Assembly: GCF_013363755.1 (NCBI RefSeq)
Contig: NZ_CP054840.1
Location: 2,721,501 to 2,785,500, forward strand
Origin: Comamonas antarctica
GTDB lineage: Bacteria; Pseudomonadota; Gammaproteobacteria; Burkholderiales; Burkholderiaceae_C
DNA: 64,000 nucleotides
Direction of reading: 5' to 3'
Position 1 is the first letter of the stretch; every line of letters starts with the position of its first letter. Under the pieces are notes generated by a model. It made no database searches and had not been told where the DNA came from. It saw only the letters and a list, made by a program, of their open reading frames with translations. Shown here piece after piece: positions 51,428-61,379 of this stretch. Made by a program: the position numbers and the translations under genes.

Positions 51428-51505
51428 AGCGCCTCGGACTAGCGCCTGGAACCAGCGCCTGGAACCAGCGCCTGGAACCAGCGCCTGGGACTGGCGCTTG
51501 GACGT
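51428..51505. repeat. 13-bp tandem array (six units)
   Basis: Six contiguous 13-bp units, of which three (51441-51479) are the identical AGCGCCTGGAACC, flanked by diverged copies ending in GACT or GACGT. It lies in the gap between the GntP permease start and the end of the first chemoreceptor gene. The unit is unrelated to the 14-bp units elsewhere. Confidence 0.92.
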
Positions 51506-51561
51506 GCGCGGCGCATGTCGCCATCCTGCGCGCCGGCCTGGGCCGCGAGACGCAAGCAGCG

Positions 51562-53286
51562 TCAGAAGCTTTCCCAGTCGTTGCTGGCGGATGGCTTGGG
51601 CGCGTGCGCCGGCAGCCGCGCAGCCGCCGCTGCCGGCGCCGCGGCGCGCGGCGCGGCTTGTGGCCTGGGCGCAGCCGCGGAGACTGCGGGCCGCGCCGTG
51701 GTCCGGGCCACGGCCGCGGGCGGCGCGGTGTCGCGCAGCCCCTGGCCCGGCGCCAGCCGGAACACCGCCACCGCCGCGACCAGGTCTTGCGCCTGGCGCT
51801 GCAGGCTGTCGGCGGCCGCCGCGCTTTCCTCGACCAGCGCCGCGTTCTGCTGCGTCGCCTGGTCCATCTGCGTGATCGCCTCGCCGACCTGCGCCACGCC
51901 CGTGCTCTGCTCGCTGCTGGCGGCGCTGATCTCGCCCATGATGTCCGTGACACGGCGGATCGCGCCCACCACCTCGGTCATGGTCTCGCCCGCCAGGTCC
52001 GCCTGCTGCGTGCCCTGCTCGACGCGCTCGACGCTGGCCGTGATCAAGGCCTTGATCTGCTTGGCGGCTTCGGCGCTGCGCTGCGCCAGGCTGCGCACCT
52101 CGCTGGCCACCACCGCGAAGCCCCGGCCCTGCTCGCCCGCGCGCGCGGCTTCGACGGCGGCATTGAGCGCCAGGATGTTGGTCTGGAAGGCAATGCCGTC
52201 GATCACGCCGATGATGTCGGCGATCTGGCGGCTGCTGTCATTGATGCCCTTCATGGTGCCCACCACCTGGGCCACCACGTCGCCGCCCTGCACCGCCACC
52301 GACGAGGCGTTGAGCGCGAGCTGGTTGGCCTGGCGCGCGTTGTCGGCGTTCTGGCGCACCGTGGAGCCCAGCTGCTCCATCGAGGCCGCGGTCTGCTCGA
52401 GCGCGCTGGCCTGCTCCTCGGTGCGGCCCGACAGGTCGCTGTTGCCCGAGGCGATCTGCGCGCTCGCCGTGGCCACGGCTTCGGAGCCCTGGCGCACATG
52501 CGCGACGATGCTGCGCAGGTTCTCCTGCATCTGCGCCAGGCCGCGCAGCATCTGCGCGGTTTCGTCGCTGCCCGTCACATCGATCTGCGATGTCAGGTTG
52601 CCGTTGCGGATGGCCTCGGCCACTTCGGCCGCACGCTGCACGGGCCGGGTGATGGAGCGCGTGGTGAGCGTGGCCAGCAGCAGGCCCAGCACCAGCGCCA
52701 GTGCCGCGCCCGCCGTCAAGGCCACCTGGCTCGCGGTGGCCGATTCGCCCGCAGCGGTCTGCACCTTGGCGAGGTTTTGCGCGGCATCATCGGTCACGCG
52801 CCTGACGGCCTGCAGGTAGTTGTCGGCCCGTTGCCGCAGGTCGTTGTCCAGCGCCGAAGTGATGTCGTCGCCCTGGGCCTGGCGCCGCTGCAGGTCGCTG
52901 CGCAGATCCGAGTAGAGCTTGCGCTGGCGCGCGACTTCGGCCATCAGCGCCGGCGTCTCGGCGTCGTGCGGCATGGCGTCGAGCTGCTTGAGGATCTGGT
53001 TCACGCTGTCGGTCGCTCCGGCCATGTCCTTGCGCAGGGCCGCGAGATACGCCGGGTCGCTGCTGCGCATCAGCGCCGAGGTGCGCACCCAGTTGATCTC
53101 GATGTACGAGGCCCAGCGCTGCGACAGCAGGCTGCGCTGCATTTCCACGGTGGCGATGGCCTGGTTGGCGCTCTTGAGCGCCTCCAGGCGCCAGACGCCC
53201 ATGCCGGCGAGGGCGGCGGTAATCAACAACAGCACCGAAAACGCCAATGTCAGGCGGGTGCCGATCTTCAGGTGAGCGTAGCGCAT
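51562..53286 (-). CDS. Methyl-accepting chemotaxis protein, receptor 1
   Basis: 574 residues. TM1 (about 12-30), a four-helix-bundle type periplasmic domain (about 31-190), TM2 (about 193-212), HAMP (about 213-265) and a long cytoplasmic signalling coiled coil with the hairpin tip '[20 protein letters not shown]' and '[16 protein letters not shown]'. The C-terminus ends in DWESF, matching the xWxxF pentapeptide that tethers CheR/CheB. The ligand is unknown. Its signalling domain is identical at the DNA level to that of receptor 2 (54004-55803). CheW is encoded 91 bp upstream. Confidence 0.95.
   Translation of the reverse strand: MRYAHLKIGTRLTLAFSVLLLITAALAGMGVWRLEALKSANQAIATVEMQRSLLSQRWASYIEINWVRTSALMRSSDPAYLAALRKDMAGATDSVNQILKQLDAMPHDAETPALMAEVARQRKLYSDLRSDLQRRQAQGDDITSALDNDLRQRADNYLQAVRRVTDDAAQNLAKVQTAAGESATASQVALTAGAALALVLGLLLATLTTRSITRPVQRAAEVAEAIRNGNLTSQIDVTGSDETAQMLRGLAQMQENLRSIVAHVRQGSEAVATASAQIASGNSDLSGRTEEQASALEQTAASMEQLGSTVRQNADNARQANQLALNASSVAVQGGDVVAQVVGTMKGINDSSRQIADIIGVIDGIAFQTNILALNAAVEAARAGEQGRGFAVVASEVRSLAQRSAEAAKQIKALITASVERVEQGTQQADLAGETMTEVVGAIRRVTDIMGEISAASSEQSTGVAQVGEAITQMDQATQQNAALVEESAAAADSLQRQAQDLVAAVAVFRLAPGQGLRDTAPPAAVARTTARPAVSAAAPRPQAAPRAAAPAAAAARLPAHAPKPSASNDWESF
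51788..52477. repeat. Long duplicated block, copy 1 (in receptor 1)
   Basis: About 690 bp that I cannot distinguish by eye from 54269-54958 (constant offset 2481). Divergence begins sharply at both edges: the block covers the signalling domain but not HAMP, ligand-binding domain or tail. Confidence 0.88.
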
Positions 53287-53377
53287 GGAGTCCCTGTCTC
53301 TGTGGGATGCCCCGGTCCCGCAGTGCAGGCCGGAGTCGAATGTAAGGAAGGCAAGGCCTGCGTGCAGGCCGGGGATG

Positions 53378-53893
53378 TCAGCCGACAGCGGCCTTGAGCA
53401 AGCCCATGTCGGCAGAGCTCAGCAGCGCTTCGATGTCCATGACGATCAGCATGCGTTCGTCGACGGTGGCAATGCCCTTGATGAAGGCTTCGTCGACCTG
53501 CGACTGGAACTGGGGCGTGGGGCGGATCGCATCCAGCTCCAGGTTGACCACGTCGGCCACCGAGTCCACGACCACGCCTAGCACGGTGTTGGCCACGTTG
53601 AGGATGATCACGACGGTGAACGGCGTGTACTCGACCGTGGGGCAGCCGAGCTTCATGCGCAGGTCGACGATGGGCACGATCACGCCGCGCAGGTCCACCA
53701 CGCCCTTGATGAAATCCGGTGCATGCGCAATGCGCGTAGGCGTTTCGTAGGAGCGGATTTCCTGCACCCGCAGGATGTCGATGCCGTACTCTTCCTGGCC
53801 CAGCTGGAAGGTCAGGAACTCGGCCTTGGCCACCTGGGCCGTGGACGAGGTACGCGAGCGCTGTGCGCCGGAGGAGGAGAAATTCGAAAGCAT
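53378..53893 (-). CDS. cheW: Chemotaxis coupling protein CheW
   Basis: 171 residues with the CheW SH3-like fold: '[24 protein letters not shown]', quoted in family pattern, '[21 protein letters not shown]', '[18 protein letters not shown]'. It links the receptors to CheA. It sits between the two chemoreceptor genes, all on the minus strand. No other che or flagellar gene is in the window, so CheA must be elsewhere. Confidence 0.96.
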   Translation of the reverse strand: MLSNFSSSGAQRSRTSSTAQVAKAEFLTFQLGQEEYGIDILRVQEIRSYETPTRIAHAPDFIKGVVDLRGVIVPIVDLRMKLGCPTVEYTPFTVVIILNVANTVLGVVVDSVADVVNLELDAIRPTPQFQSQVDEAFIKGIATVDERMLIVMDIEALLSSADMGLLKAAVG

Positions 53894-54003
53894 GGGGGCT
53901 CGCTTGGGTTGGATGCCGGCGACGGGGGCCTGTCGCCCCCGCCGTCCGGATTACATATTGTCACTAAATCAACGCGGTGCAGTGATGCAAAGGGACATCT
54001 TGG

Positions 54004-55803
54004 TCAGAAGGTTTCCCAATCGCCGTCCGTGGAACCGCTGCGCGGCGCCACGGGCGCGGGCTTTTCCGGGACCACCGGATTGGCAGCCTGGGCCGCGGCA
54101 GGCTTTGCCGCTGCCAGCGTGGGCCGCGCCGGCACAGCCGCCGCAGGCAGGTCGGCACGCAGCGTGCGCGCCGCAGCAATAGCCGTGCGCGCCGGTGCAG
54201 GCTGCGCCGCGGCGGCCGGCGCCAGGCCTTGCGCCACGCGGAACACCGCCACCGCCGCGACCAGCTCCTGCGCCTGGCGCTGCAGGCTGTCGGCGGCCGC
54301 CGCGCTTTCCTCGACCAGCGCCGCGTTCTGCTGCGTCGCCTGGTCCATCTGCGTGATCGCCTCGCCGACCTGCGCCACGCCCGTGCTCTGCTCGCTGCTG
54401 GCGGCGCTGATCTCGCCCATGATGTCCGTGACACGGCGGATCGCGCCCACCACCTCGGTCATGGTCTCGCCCGCCAGGTCCGCCTGCTGCGTGCCCTGCT
54501 CGACGCGCTCGACGCTGGCCGTGATCAAGGCCTTGATCTGCTTGGCGGCTTCGGCGCTGCGCTGCGCCAGGCTGCGCACCTCGCTGGCCACCACCGCGAA
54601 GCCCCGGCCCTGCTCGCCCGCGCGCGCGGCTTCGACGGCGGCATTGAGCGCCAGGATGTTGGTCTGGAAGGCAATGCCGTCGATCACGCCGATGATGTCG
54701 GCGATCTGGCGGCTGCTGTCATTGATGCCCTTCATGGTGCCCACCACCTGGGCCACCACGTCGCCGCCCTGCACCGCCACCGACGAGGCGTTGAGCGCGA
54801 GCTGGTTGGCCTGGCGCGCGTTGTCGGCGTTCTGGCGCACCGTGGAGCCCAGCTGCTCCATCGAGGCCGCGGTCTGCTCGAGCGCGCTGGCCTGCTCCTC
54901 GGTGCGGCCCGACAGGTCGCTGTTGCCCGAGGCGATCTGCGCGCTCGCCGTGGCCACGCCTTCGGCGTTGCTGCGCACGCTGTTGACGGTCTGCGCCAGG
55001 CTGGTCTGCATGCGCTGCAGCGCCTGGAGCATTTCGCCCATCTCGTCGCGGTTGCCGGAGGCGATGTCGCGGGACAGATCGCCCTGGGCAATGTGGTTGG
55101 CGGCATCGACCGCCTCACGCACCGGGCGCACGACGGAGCGCGTCACCAGCGCGCCGAAGAAGGCGGCAATCAGCGCGCTCAGCGCCACGCCGGCCACGAG
55201 CCAGACGCGCGCGGTATCGTAGGCCGCGGCGGCGGCCTGCTGGGCGCTCTTGGCACGCTGCTGGCTCATCTGATTGAGCCGGCCCACGGTTTCGGCAACG
55301 GCCACGAAGGCTGCCTCCGAAGCACCGTTATAGAGATTGGTCACGGCGTCGCCCAGCAGCGCATCCTGCTCGGCCAGGCTGTAATCCTTTTCCTTGGCCG
55401 CCTGGAACAAGGCCTTGTGGCTGTTGAGATAGGTCTCGCGTTCCGCGCGGTACTGCGTCATCAGCGCGCGCTCCTCGTCGTCGTGCTCCAGCGCGTCGAA
55501 CGAGCGCTCCGCCGTCGTCAGAAGCTCCATCACCGCAGGCACGCGCGAAGCCAGGCCTGCGACTTCCTCCTGGCTCGTCGTCGACAGCAAGCCCGCGTCC
55601 AGGCGCCGCAGCCGGTTCCACTCGACGCGCATGTCGCCGGTATCGGACACGCTTTGCAGGGCGTGGCTGCCGAGATAGTTCGCCGTCGCATTGATGTTGC
55701 GCAACTGCCAAAGCGCCAGCCCGCCCACTGCCACCGTCAACAGCACCACCAGCAGGAATCCCAGCCCCAGCTTCATTCCCAGCCGCATATCAGCCAACTT
55801 CAT
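54004..55803 (-). CDS. Methyl-accepting chemotaxis protein, receptor 2
   Basis: 599 residues from the ATG at 55803; an in-frame TTG two codons earlier is possible. TM1 (about 10-29), periplasmic four-helix-bundle domain (about 30-195) clearly different from receptor 1, TM2 (about 198-220), HAMP (about 220-270), signalling domain identical to receptor 1, and an Ala/Pro-rich linker ending in DWETF, a near copy of the enterobacterial NWETF CheR-binding pentapeptide. The two receptors therefore report different ligands through the same output module. Confidence 0.95.
   Translation of the reverse strand: MKLADMRLGMKLGLGFLLVVLLTVAVGGLALWQLRNINATANYLGSHALQSVSDTGDMRVEWNRLRRLDAGLLSTTSQEEVAGLASRVPAVMELLTTAERSFDALEHDDEERALMTQYRAERETYLNSHKALFQAAKEKDYSLAEQDALLGDAVTNLYNGASEAAFVAVAETVGRLNQMSQQRAKSAQQAAAAAYDTARVWLVAGVALSALIAAFFGALVTRSVVRPVREAVDAANHIAQGDLSRDIASGNRDEMGEMLQALQRMQTSLAQTVNSVRSNAEGVATASAQIASGNSDLSGRTEEQASALEQTAASMEQLGSTVRQNADNARQANQLALNASSVAVQGGDVVAQVVGTMKGINDSSRQIADIIGVIDGIAFQTNILALNAAVEAARAGEQGRGFAVVASEVRSLAQRSAEAAKQIKALITASVERVEQGTQQADLAGETMTEVVGAIRRVTDIMGEISAASSEQSTGVAQVGEAITQMDQATQQNAALVEESAAAADSLQRQAQELVAAVAVFRVAQGLAPAAAAQPAPARTAIAAARTLRADLPAAAVPARPTLAAAKPAAAQAANPVVPEKPAPVAPRSGSTDGDWETF
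54269..54958. repeat. Long duplicated block, copy 2 (in receptor 2)
   Basis: Partner of 51788-52477, same orientation, about 2.5 kb apart. The encoded proteins are identical over this stretch, and even the out-of-frame translations match, which indicates nucleotide identity and not only protein conservation. Confidence 0.88.
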
Positions 55804-55878
55804 TTCCAACTCTCTTTTTCGAATGCCATCCCCTCACCCGCCCGCGGCCGAATGGCTTGCACAGGCGGATGCCCCATG

Positions 55879-55914
55879 AAAAAACAGCGTGCTGCCATTG
55901 CTGGCAGCACGCTG
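55879..55914 (-). terminator. Terminator of ppa
   Basis: A perfect 13-bp stem CAGCGTGCTGCCA (55885-55897)/TGGCAGCACGCTG (55902-55914), with a six-T run on the minus strand. It is about 95 bp after the ppa stop. Confidence 0.93.
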
Positions 55915-55936
55915 TGGACGCAGCGCCGGAGCGCTC

Positions 55937-55960
55937 GAACGCCGGAACGCCGGAACGCCG
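55937..55960. repeat. 8-bp tandem array (GAACGCCG)3
   Basis: Three perfect octamers and degenerate flanks between the ppa stop codon and its terminator. It would be transcribed in the ppa 3' region. Confidence 0.8.
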
Positions 55961-56008
55961 GACCGCACGCGCGTCTCGCCCGTGGCCCGAGGCGCGTGCA
56001 GCAGAACA

Positions 56009-56536
56009 TCAGGCCTGGTAGTTGGCGATGCCGTCGGAGACTTCCTTCTTGGCCGCGTCCACGCCCTGCCAGCCCTGGACCTTGACCCACTTGCCCTTTT
56101 CCAGGTCCTTGTAGTGCTCGAAGAAGTGCGAGATCTGCGCCAGCGTGATCTCGGGAATGTCGGCGATCGATTCGATCTTGGCGTACTGGGGCAGGATCTT
56201 GGCGGTGGGCACGGCCAGCACCTTGCCGTCGACGCCGGCTTCGTCTTCCATCATCAAAATGCCCAGCGCGCGGCAGGGAACCACGACGCCCGGGGGCAGC
56301 GGGAACGGGGTCATCACCAGCACGTCGACCGGATCGCCGTCGCCCGACAGCGTCTGGGGCACATAGCCGTAGTTGGTGGGGTAGTGCATGGCCGTGGTCA
56401 TGAAGCGGTCGACGAAGATCGCGTCCGATTCCTTGTCCACTTCGTACTTGATGGGGTGGGCGTTGGCCGAGATTTCAATGACCACGTTGAACGTGTCGGG
56501 AGCATTCTTGCCGGGAGTGACTTTGTCGAAGGACAT
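56009..56536 (-). CDS. ppa: Inorganic pyrophosphatase (family I)
   Basis: 175 residues, the usual bacterial family I length. Hydrolyses pyrophosphate in the cytoplasm. The signature '[14 protein letters not shown]' contains the metal-binding aspartates; '[18 protein letters not shown]' and '[12 protein letters not shown]' are also typical. The ATG at 56536 was chosen over an open extension of 28 codons. It forms a monocistronic unit with its own terminator. Confidence 0.97.
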   Translation of the reverse strand: MSFDKVTPGKNAPDTFNVVIEISANAHPIKYEVDKESDAIFVDRFMTTAMHYPTNYGYVPQTLSGDGDPVDVLVMTPFPLPPGVVVPCRALGILMMEDEAGVDGKVLAVPTAKILPQYAKIESIADIPEITLAQISHFFEHYKDLEKGKWVKVQGWQGVDAAKKEVSDGIANYQA

Positions 56537-56701
56537 GATGGATAGAGGAGTTGAATGAAATGGACGGCCCGCAGCGGGATTGGCCGTGATTTTAGGCGCA
56601 GCCTCGGGATGCGCCGGCAAATTGCCCCGCGGCCGCAGCGTCCCGCGCCGGAATCAGGGTTTCCCTGCGGCGGGAAACCACGCCGGGCGTGCGTCAATAG
56701 C

Positions 56702-57469
56702 ATGGTCCCATCCTCCGCCATGCCTGCCGCGATGCTGACACCAGTGCCTGCCATCACCTTTTCGCCGCTGCTGCCCGAGCACCTGATCATCCTGCGTTCG
56801 GGCCGCTGGTTCCATGATCTGCCCCGGGCGCTGGCGCAGCAGCTCACGGGGCTGGCACGCATCCGGCAACTCGCGGCTGGCGAAGCCGTGTTCCTGCGCG
56901 GCGACCCGCCCGGCGGGCTGTATGCAGTGCTGCGCGGCACGCTGCACATCTCCAGCGCCAGCGAAGGCCCGCATGGCAAGCTCTTGACGCTGCTCGAAGC
57001 CCCGGCATGGTTTGGCGAGCTGTCGCTGTTCGACGAATCGGCGCGCTCGCATGACGTGCATGCCATCGAGCCGAGCTGGGTATTGCAGGTGCCGCAGGCG
57101 CCGCTGCTGCAATGGCTGGACCAGCACCCCGAGCACTGGCGGCCGATGGCCCTGCTGCTCACGCTCAAGCTGCGCCTGGCGGTGGCCGCGCTCGAGGACC
57201 AGTCGGTGCTGGCCGCGCCGCAGCGCGTGGCACGGCGGCTGGCGACCATGGCCGAGGACTACGGCCTGCGCCTGGACACCACGCAGTCGCGCCGCGTGCT
57301 GCGGCTGTCGCAGGAGCAGCTGGCGCGCATGCTCGCGCTGTCGCGCCAGACCACCAACCAGATCCTGCAGGACCTGCAGCAGCGCGGCATGATCCGCCTG
57401 TATCGCGGCAAGCTCGAGATCCTCGACCTGGCGCGGCTGCGCGACAGCGCGCAGGCAGCGCGGCACTGA
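56702..57469 (+). CDS. Crp/Fnr family transcriptional regulator
   Basis: About 255 residues from the ATG at 56702; an ATG at 56720 is equally possible and no clear Shine-Dalgarno sequence decides. An N-terminal cyclic-nucleotide-binding-like domain ('GEAVFLRGDPPGGLYAVLRG', 'WFGELSLFDESARSHDV') and a C-terminal winged helix ('LSQEQLARMLALSRQTTNQI', 'LQQRGMIRLYRGKLEILD'). No Cys cluster of the Fnr type is seen, so it is not an oxygen sensor of that kind. Ligand and targets are unknown. Confidence 0.9.
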   Translation: MVPSSAMPAAMLTPVPAITFSPLLPEHLIILRSGRWFHDLPRALAQQLTGLARIRQLAAGEAVFLRGDPPGGLYAVLRGTLHISSASEGPHGKLLTLLEAPAWFGELSLFDESARSHDVHAIEPSWVLQVPQAPLLQWLDQHPEHWRPMALLLTLKLRLAVAALEDQSVLAAPQRVARRLATMAEDYGLRLDTTQSRRVLRLSQEQLARMLALSRQTTNQILQDLQQRGMIRLYRGKLEILDLARLRDSAQAARH

Positions 57470-57560
57470 AGACGCGCAGATGCTTGCCGGCAGGGCAATT
57501 GTTCGCTACGGTCGGGAATCCGGCAGCTGCTGCGCAGCGCCCGCTCCCGAAGAATCCACG

Positions 57561-58157
57561 ATGCCCCTGACCGAAATTCCCGACCGACGTCCCCAACACC
57601 TGCGCGACGTGCGCTACCGCAGCTTCTCCCGCCCCGACGGGCTCTGGGACATCGAAGGCGAGCTGCATGACAGCAAGGCGGCCGATCAGGTCTTCCACGG
57701 CAACCGCCACGTGCCCGCGGGCACGGCCATCCACCACATGTGGATACGCGCCACCGTCGACACCACGCTGCGCGTGCAGGCCATCGAGGTGGCGATGGAT
57801 TCGCATCCCCTGGGCCACTGCCCCGAGGCCAATGCCGCGCTGCAGCGCATGGTCGGCTGCCAGATGGGCCGCGGCTGGCGCAAGTCCATCCAGGAACACC
57901 TGGGCGGCGTGGCCAGTTGCACCCATCTGCGCGAGTTGCTGTTCAACATGGCCACGGCCGCGTTCCAGTCCATGCCCGGGGTTTTTGCCGGCGACGACCC
58001 CGAGCAGCCGCCGCGCCATCTGGGCCAGTGCCTGGGGTGGGACTTCAACGGCCCGGGCGTGGCCACCTATTACCCGCAGTTCGTCCACTGGGATGCCGAT
58101 GCACGCGCGGCCCGGTCCGCGCCGGCGGACCGCGCGGTGGCGCAAAAGTCCGCCTAG
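57561..58157 (+). CDS. DUF2889 family protein
   Basis: 198 residues. Family pattern: 'RDVRYRSFSRPDGLWDIEGEL' in its usual place at the N-terminus, 'AIHHMWIRATVDTTLRVQAI', 'GRGWRKSIQEHLGGVASCTHLREL'. The conserved His, Asp and Cys residues suggest a metal site or enzyme, but no function is known to me. Translation starts at the ATG at 57561. The ORF is open 27 codons upstream. Confidence 0.88.
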   Translation: MPLTEIPDRRPQHLRDVRYRSFSRPDGLWDIEGELHDSKAADQVFHGNRHVPAGTAIHHMWIRATVDTTLRVQAIEVAMDSHPLGHCPEANAALQRMVGCQMGRGWRKSIQEHLGGVASCTHLRELLFNMATAAFQSMPGVFAGDDPEQPPRHLGQCLGWDFNGPGVATYYPQFVHWDADARAARSAPADRAVAQKSA

Positions 58158-58220
58158 CAGCGGCTGGGGTATCCGCCCGGGCCGGCTCGTCCTGATGGCG
58201 ATTCGGGCAAAATACCCCCC

Positions 58221-59357
58221 ATGGCTGAACGAGTGATTCCCCTGGTAGATCAGCGCGCAGCAGCCTACAGGGCGGCTGTGCCGCTGTCGCCTGCCGCTCC
58301 CACGGGCCATCTGCTCGACCAACTGGGCCGTCCGCTGCGCGATCTGCGCATCAGCGTCACCGACCGCTGCAATTTCCGCTGCCAGTACTGCATGCCCAAG
58401 GAAGTCTTCGACAAGGACTACCGCTACCTGCCGCACAGCGCGTTGCTGAGCTTCGAGGAGATCACGCGCCTGGCGCGCGTTTTCCTGGCGCATGGTGTCC
58501 AGAAGATCCGGCTCACGGGCGGCGAGCCGCTGCTGCGCAAGCACCTCGAGGCGCTGGTCGAGCAGCTCGCGGCGCTGCGCACCGCCGAGGGCCTGCCCGC
58601 CGACCTGACGCTGACCACCAATGCCTCGCTGCTGGCGCGCAAGGCGCGTGCGCTCAAGGATGCGGGCCTGAACCGCATCACCGTGAGCCTCGACGCGCTG
58701 GACGACGCGGTGTTCCGCCGCATGAACGACGTCGACTTTGCCGTGACCGACGTGCTGCAGGGCATCGAGACCGCGCAGGCCGTGGGCTTCGAGCGCATCA
58801 AGGTCAACATGGTGGTGCAGCGCGGCACCAATGACGACCAGATCCTGCCGATGGCGCGCTTTTTCCGCGGCACGGGCGTGACGCTGCGCTTCATCGAATA
58901 CATGGATGTGGGCGCGACCAACGGCTGGTGCATGGATGAAGTGCTGCCCTCGGCCCAGGTGCGCGCGCGCCTGCAGTCGGAATTCGCGCTGGTGCCGCTG
59001 GCCGCGGCCAGCAGCGGCGAGACCGCCTCGCGCTGGGGCTACGCCGATGCCCGCGGCGCATACGACCCGGCGCTGGGCGAGGTCGGTTTCATCAGCAGCG
59101 TCACCGAAGCCTTCTGCGGCGACTGCAACCGCGCGCGCCTGTCGACCGAAGGCAGGCTCTACCTGTGCCTGTTTGCCTCGCAGGGCTGGGACCTGCGCAG
59201 CCTGCTGCGCGACGGCGCCAGCGACATCGAGTTGGCCGCGGCCATCGCGCCGCTGTGGGGACAGCGCCGCGACCAGTATTCGCAGCTGCGCGCGAGCCTG
59301 CCTCCGGGCCAGGCCAGCCCCGGCCGGCGCATCGAGATGAGCTACATCGGTGGCTGA
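58221..59357 (+). CDS. moaA: GTP 3',8-cyclase MoaA
   Basis: 378 residues; a radical SAM enzyme that starts molybdenum cofactor synthesis. The N-terminal 4Fe-4S cluster Cys50, Cys54 and Cys57 lie in '[13 protein letters not shown]', and the second, GTP-binding cluster is in '[21 protein letters not shown]' in two pieces. '[15 protein letters not shown]' is also present. The C-terminal GG is intact (YIGG). It overlaps mobA by 8 bases. moaC, moaD and moaE are not here. Confidence 0.97.
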   Translation: MAERVIPLVDQRAAAYRAAVPLSPAAPTGHLLDQLGRPLRDLRISVTDRCNFRCQYCMPKEVFDKDYRYLPHSALLSFEEITRLARVFLAHGVQKIRLTGGEPLLRKHLEALVEQLAALRTAEGLPADLTLTTNASLLARKARALKDAGLNRITVSLDALDDAVFRRMNDVDFAVTDVLQGIETAQAVGFERIKVNMVVQRGTNDDQILPMARFFRGTGVTLRFIEYMDVGATNGWCMDEVLPSAQVRARLQSEFALVPLAAASSGETASRWGYADARGAYDPALGEVGFISSVTEAFCGDCNRARLSTEGRLYLCLFASQGWDLRSLLRDGASDIELAAAIAPLWGQRRDQYSQLRASLPPGQASPGRRIEMSYIGG

Positions 59358-59985
59358 AGCCCCGCGCCTGGACGACATCACCGGCCTGGTGCTGGCCGGC
59401 GGCCGCGGCACGCGCATGGGCGGCGTGGACAAGGGCCTGCTGCCGTTTCGCGGCCTGCCGCTGGCCCAGCATGCGCTGCAGCGGCTCGCGCCCCAGGTCG
59501 GCAGCTGCATGGTCAATGCCAACCGCCACCTGGAGCGCTATGCGGCGTTCGGCGTGCCCGTGTACCCCGACAGCCTGGCCGATTACGCGGGCCCGCTGGC
59601 GGGTTTTCTTTGCGGCCTGGCGCACTGCAGCACGCCCTGGCTGCTGACCGTGCCTTGCGATACCCCGTTGTTTCCGCATGACCTGGCGCAGCGCCTGGCG
59701 CGCGCCGCAGCCGCCGAAAATGCCGAGATCGCGTTTGCCGCGGCCCCGGAAATCGATGCACAGGGACACACGCGCTGGCGCGACCAGCCGGTCTTTTGCC
59801 TGCTGCAGGCCTCGCTGCGGCCCAGCCTGTTGCGCTACACGGCCGAGGGCGGGCGCAAGATCGATGCCTGGGCGCGCGCGCAGCGCTGCATCAGCGTGGC
59901 GTTCGACCAGCCCGGCGACGATGCGCGCGCCTTTGCCAATGCCAACACGCCGCAGGAACTGCACGCCCTGGAAAACGCCCGATGA
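59350..59985 (+). CDS. mobA: Molybdenum cofactor guanylyltransferase MobA
   Basis: 211 residues from a GTG at 59350 within the end of moaA. Adds GMP to Mo-molybdopterin to give MGD. The nucleotide-binding motif is '[21 protein letters not shown]' in the family pattern, with '[20 protein letters not shown]' and '[17 protein letters not shown]' following. Its stop overlaps the moeA start (ATGA). Confidence 0.95.
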   Translation: MAEAPRLDDITGLVLAGGRGTRMGGVDKGLLPFRGLPLAQHALQRLAPQVGSCMVNANRHLERYAAFGVPVYPDSLADYAGPLAGFLCGLAHCSTPWLLTVPCDTPLFPHDLAQRLARAAAAENAEIAFAAAPEIDAQGHTRWRDQPVFCLLQASLRPSLLRYTAEGGRKIDAWARAQRCISVAFDQPGDDARAFANANTPQELHALENAR

Positions 59986-61277
59986 CGCACTCCCCCACCC
60001 TGGCGGAAATCGCCGCCCGCCTGCAAGGCTACGATCCCGAGGCCCTGGACGTGGCCACGGCCCAGCGCTTCCTGCGCGAATTCGTGCCCGCGCCCGGCCT
60101 CGAAGGCAGCGAGGTGCTGCCGCTGGGCCAGGCCCTGGGGCGGGTGCTGGCGCAGGACCTGGTCTCGCCCATCAACGTGCCCGCGCACGACAACTCCGCC
60201 ATGGACGGCTATGCATTTGCCGGCAGCGCGCTGGCACCCGGCTGCGGCCTGCGGCTGCGCATCGCCGGCCGCGCGCATGCGGGTGCGGCCTGGGACCAGA
60301 CGTTGCAGCCCGGAGAATGCCTGCGCATCATGACCGGTGCGGTCATGCCCGCGGGTGCGGACACCGTGGTGCCGCAGGAGCTGGTCACGCTGGAAGATGA
60401 CGGCCATATCGCCATCGCCGCCGACCTGCTGGCCCCAGGCGCGAACCGGCGCCGCTGCGGCGAGGACCTGCAGCAGGGCACGCTGGCGCTGGCCGCGGGC
60501 GAGCGGCTCACGCCGGCCGCACTCGGTTTGCTGGCAAGCCTGGGCCTGGCCGAAGTGCAGGTGCTGCGCCGGCTGCGCGTGGCCTACTTTTCCACCGGCG
60601 ATGAGATCCTGAGCCCCGGCGCGCCGCCGCGCGCGGCCGCGGTCTACGACAGCAACCGCTACACCCTCTGCGCGCTGCTGCGCCGGCTCGATGTCGAGGT
60701 CATCGAAGGCGATCCCGTGGGCGACGACCCGGCGCGGCTCGAAGCCGCGCTGGTGCGCGCCGCGCGCCAGGTCGATGCCGTGATCACCAGCGGCGGCGTG
60801 AGCACCGGCGATGCCGACCATCTGCGGCCCCTGCTGCAGCGCCTGGGTGAAGTCGCGTTCTGGCGCATTGCCATGCGCCCGGGCCGGCCGCTGGCCGTGG
60901 GCCGGCTGCACGCCGGCACGCGGCCGGCGCTGCTGTTCGGCCTGCCCGGCAACCCGGTCGCCGCCATGGTGGCCTTCATTGCACTGGTGCGCCCGGCGCT
61001 GCTGCAGATGATGGGCGGCCGCGCGCAGCCGCAGCCGCTGCTGCAGGCCGTGAGCAGCGAGACCCTGCGCAAACGCCCGGGCCGCACCGAGTACCAGCGC
61101 GGCATCGTCAGCCTGGGCGCCGATGGCCGGCTGCAGGTGCGCACCACGGGCAACCAGGGCTCGGGCGTGCTCAGCTCCATGCTCCAGGCCAACGGCCTGA
61201 TCGTGCTGCACCATGACCAGGGCACGGTGCAAGCCGGTGCGCCGGTCGAGGTGCTGATGTTTGACGGCGCGCTCTGA
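59982..61277 (+). CDS. moeA: Molybdopterin molybdotransferase MoeA
   Basis: 431 residues from the ATG overlapping mobA. Inserts molybdate into adenylylated molybdopterin. Signatures: 'VPAHDNSAMDGYAFAG', 'IMTGAVMPAGADTVVPQE', 'YFSTGDEI', 'VITSGGVSTGDADHL' and 'GLPGNPVAAMVAF'. It ends the moaA-mobA-moeA operon; the 102-bp gap after it has no clear terminator. Confidence 0.96.
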   Translation: MTHSPTLAEIAARLQGYDPEALDVATAQRFLREFVPAPGLEGSEVLPLGQALGRVLAQDLVSPINVPAHDNSAMDGYAFAGSALAPGCGLRLRIAGRAHAGAAWDQTLQPGECLRIMTGAVMPAGADTVVPQELVTLEDDGHIAIAADLLAPGANRRRCGEDLQQGTLALAAGERLTPAALGLLASLGLAEVQVLRRLRVAYFSTGDEILSPGAPPRAAAVYDSNRYTLCALLRRLDVEVIEGDPVGDDPARLEAALVRAARQVDAVITSGGVSTGDADHLRPLLQRLGEVAFWRIAMRPGRPLAVGRLHAGTRPALLFGLPGNPVAAMVAFIALVRPALLQMMGGRAQPQPLLQAVSSETLRKRPGRTEYQRGIVSLGADGRLQVRTTGNQGSGVLSSMLQANGLIVLHHDQGTVQAGAPVEVLMFDGAL

Positions 61278-61379
61278 TGCAAAACGCTGGCGGCCCGGCA
61301 TAATCTGCCGCAAGCCGCTGTCCTGCATTTCGCAGGCACCGATTTTTGCCACCCCTGTCCCGGGTTCGACAAGATCTGC

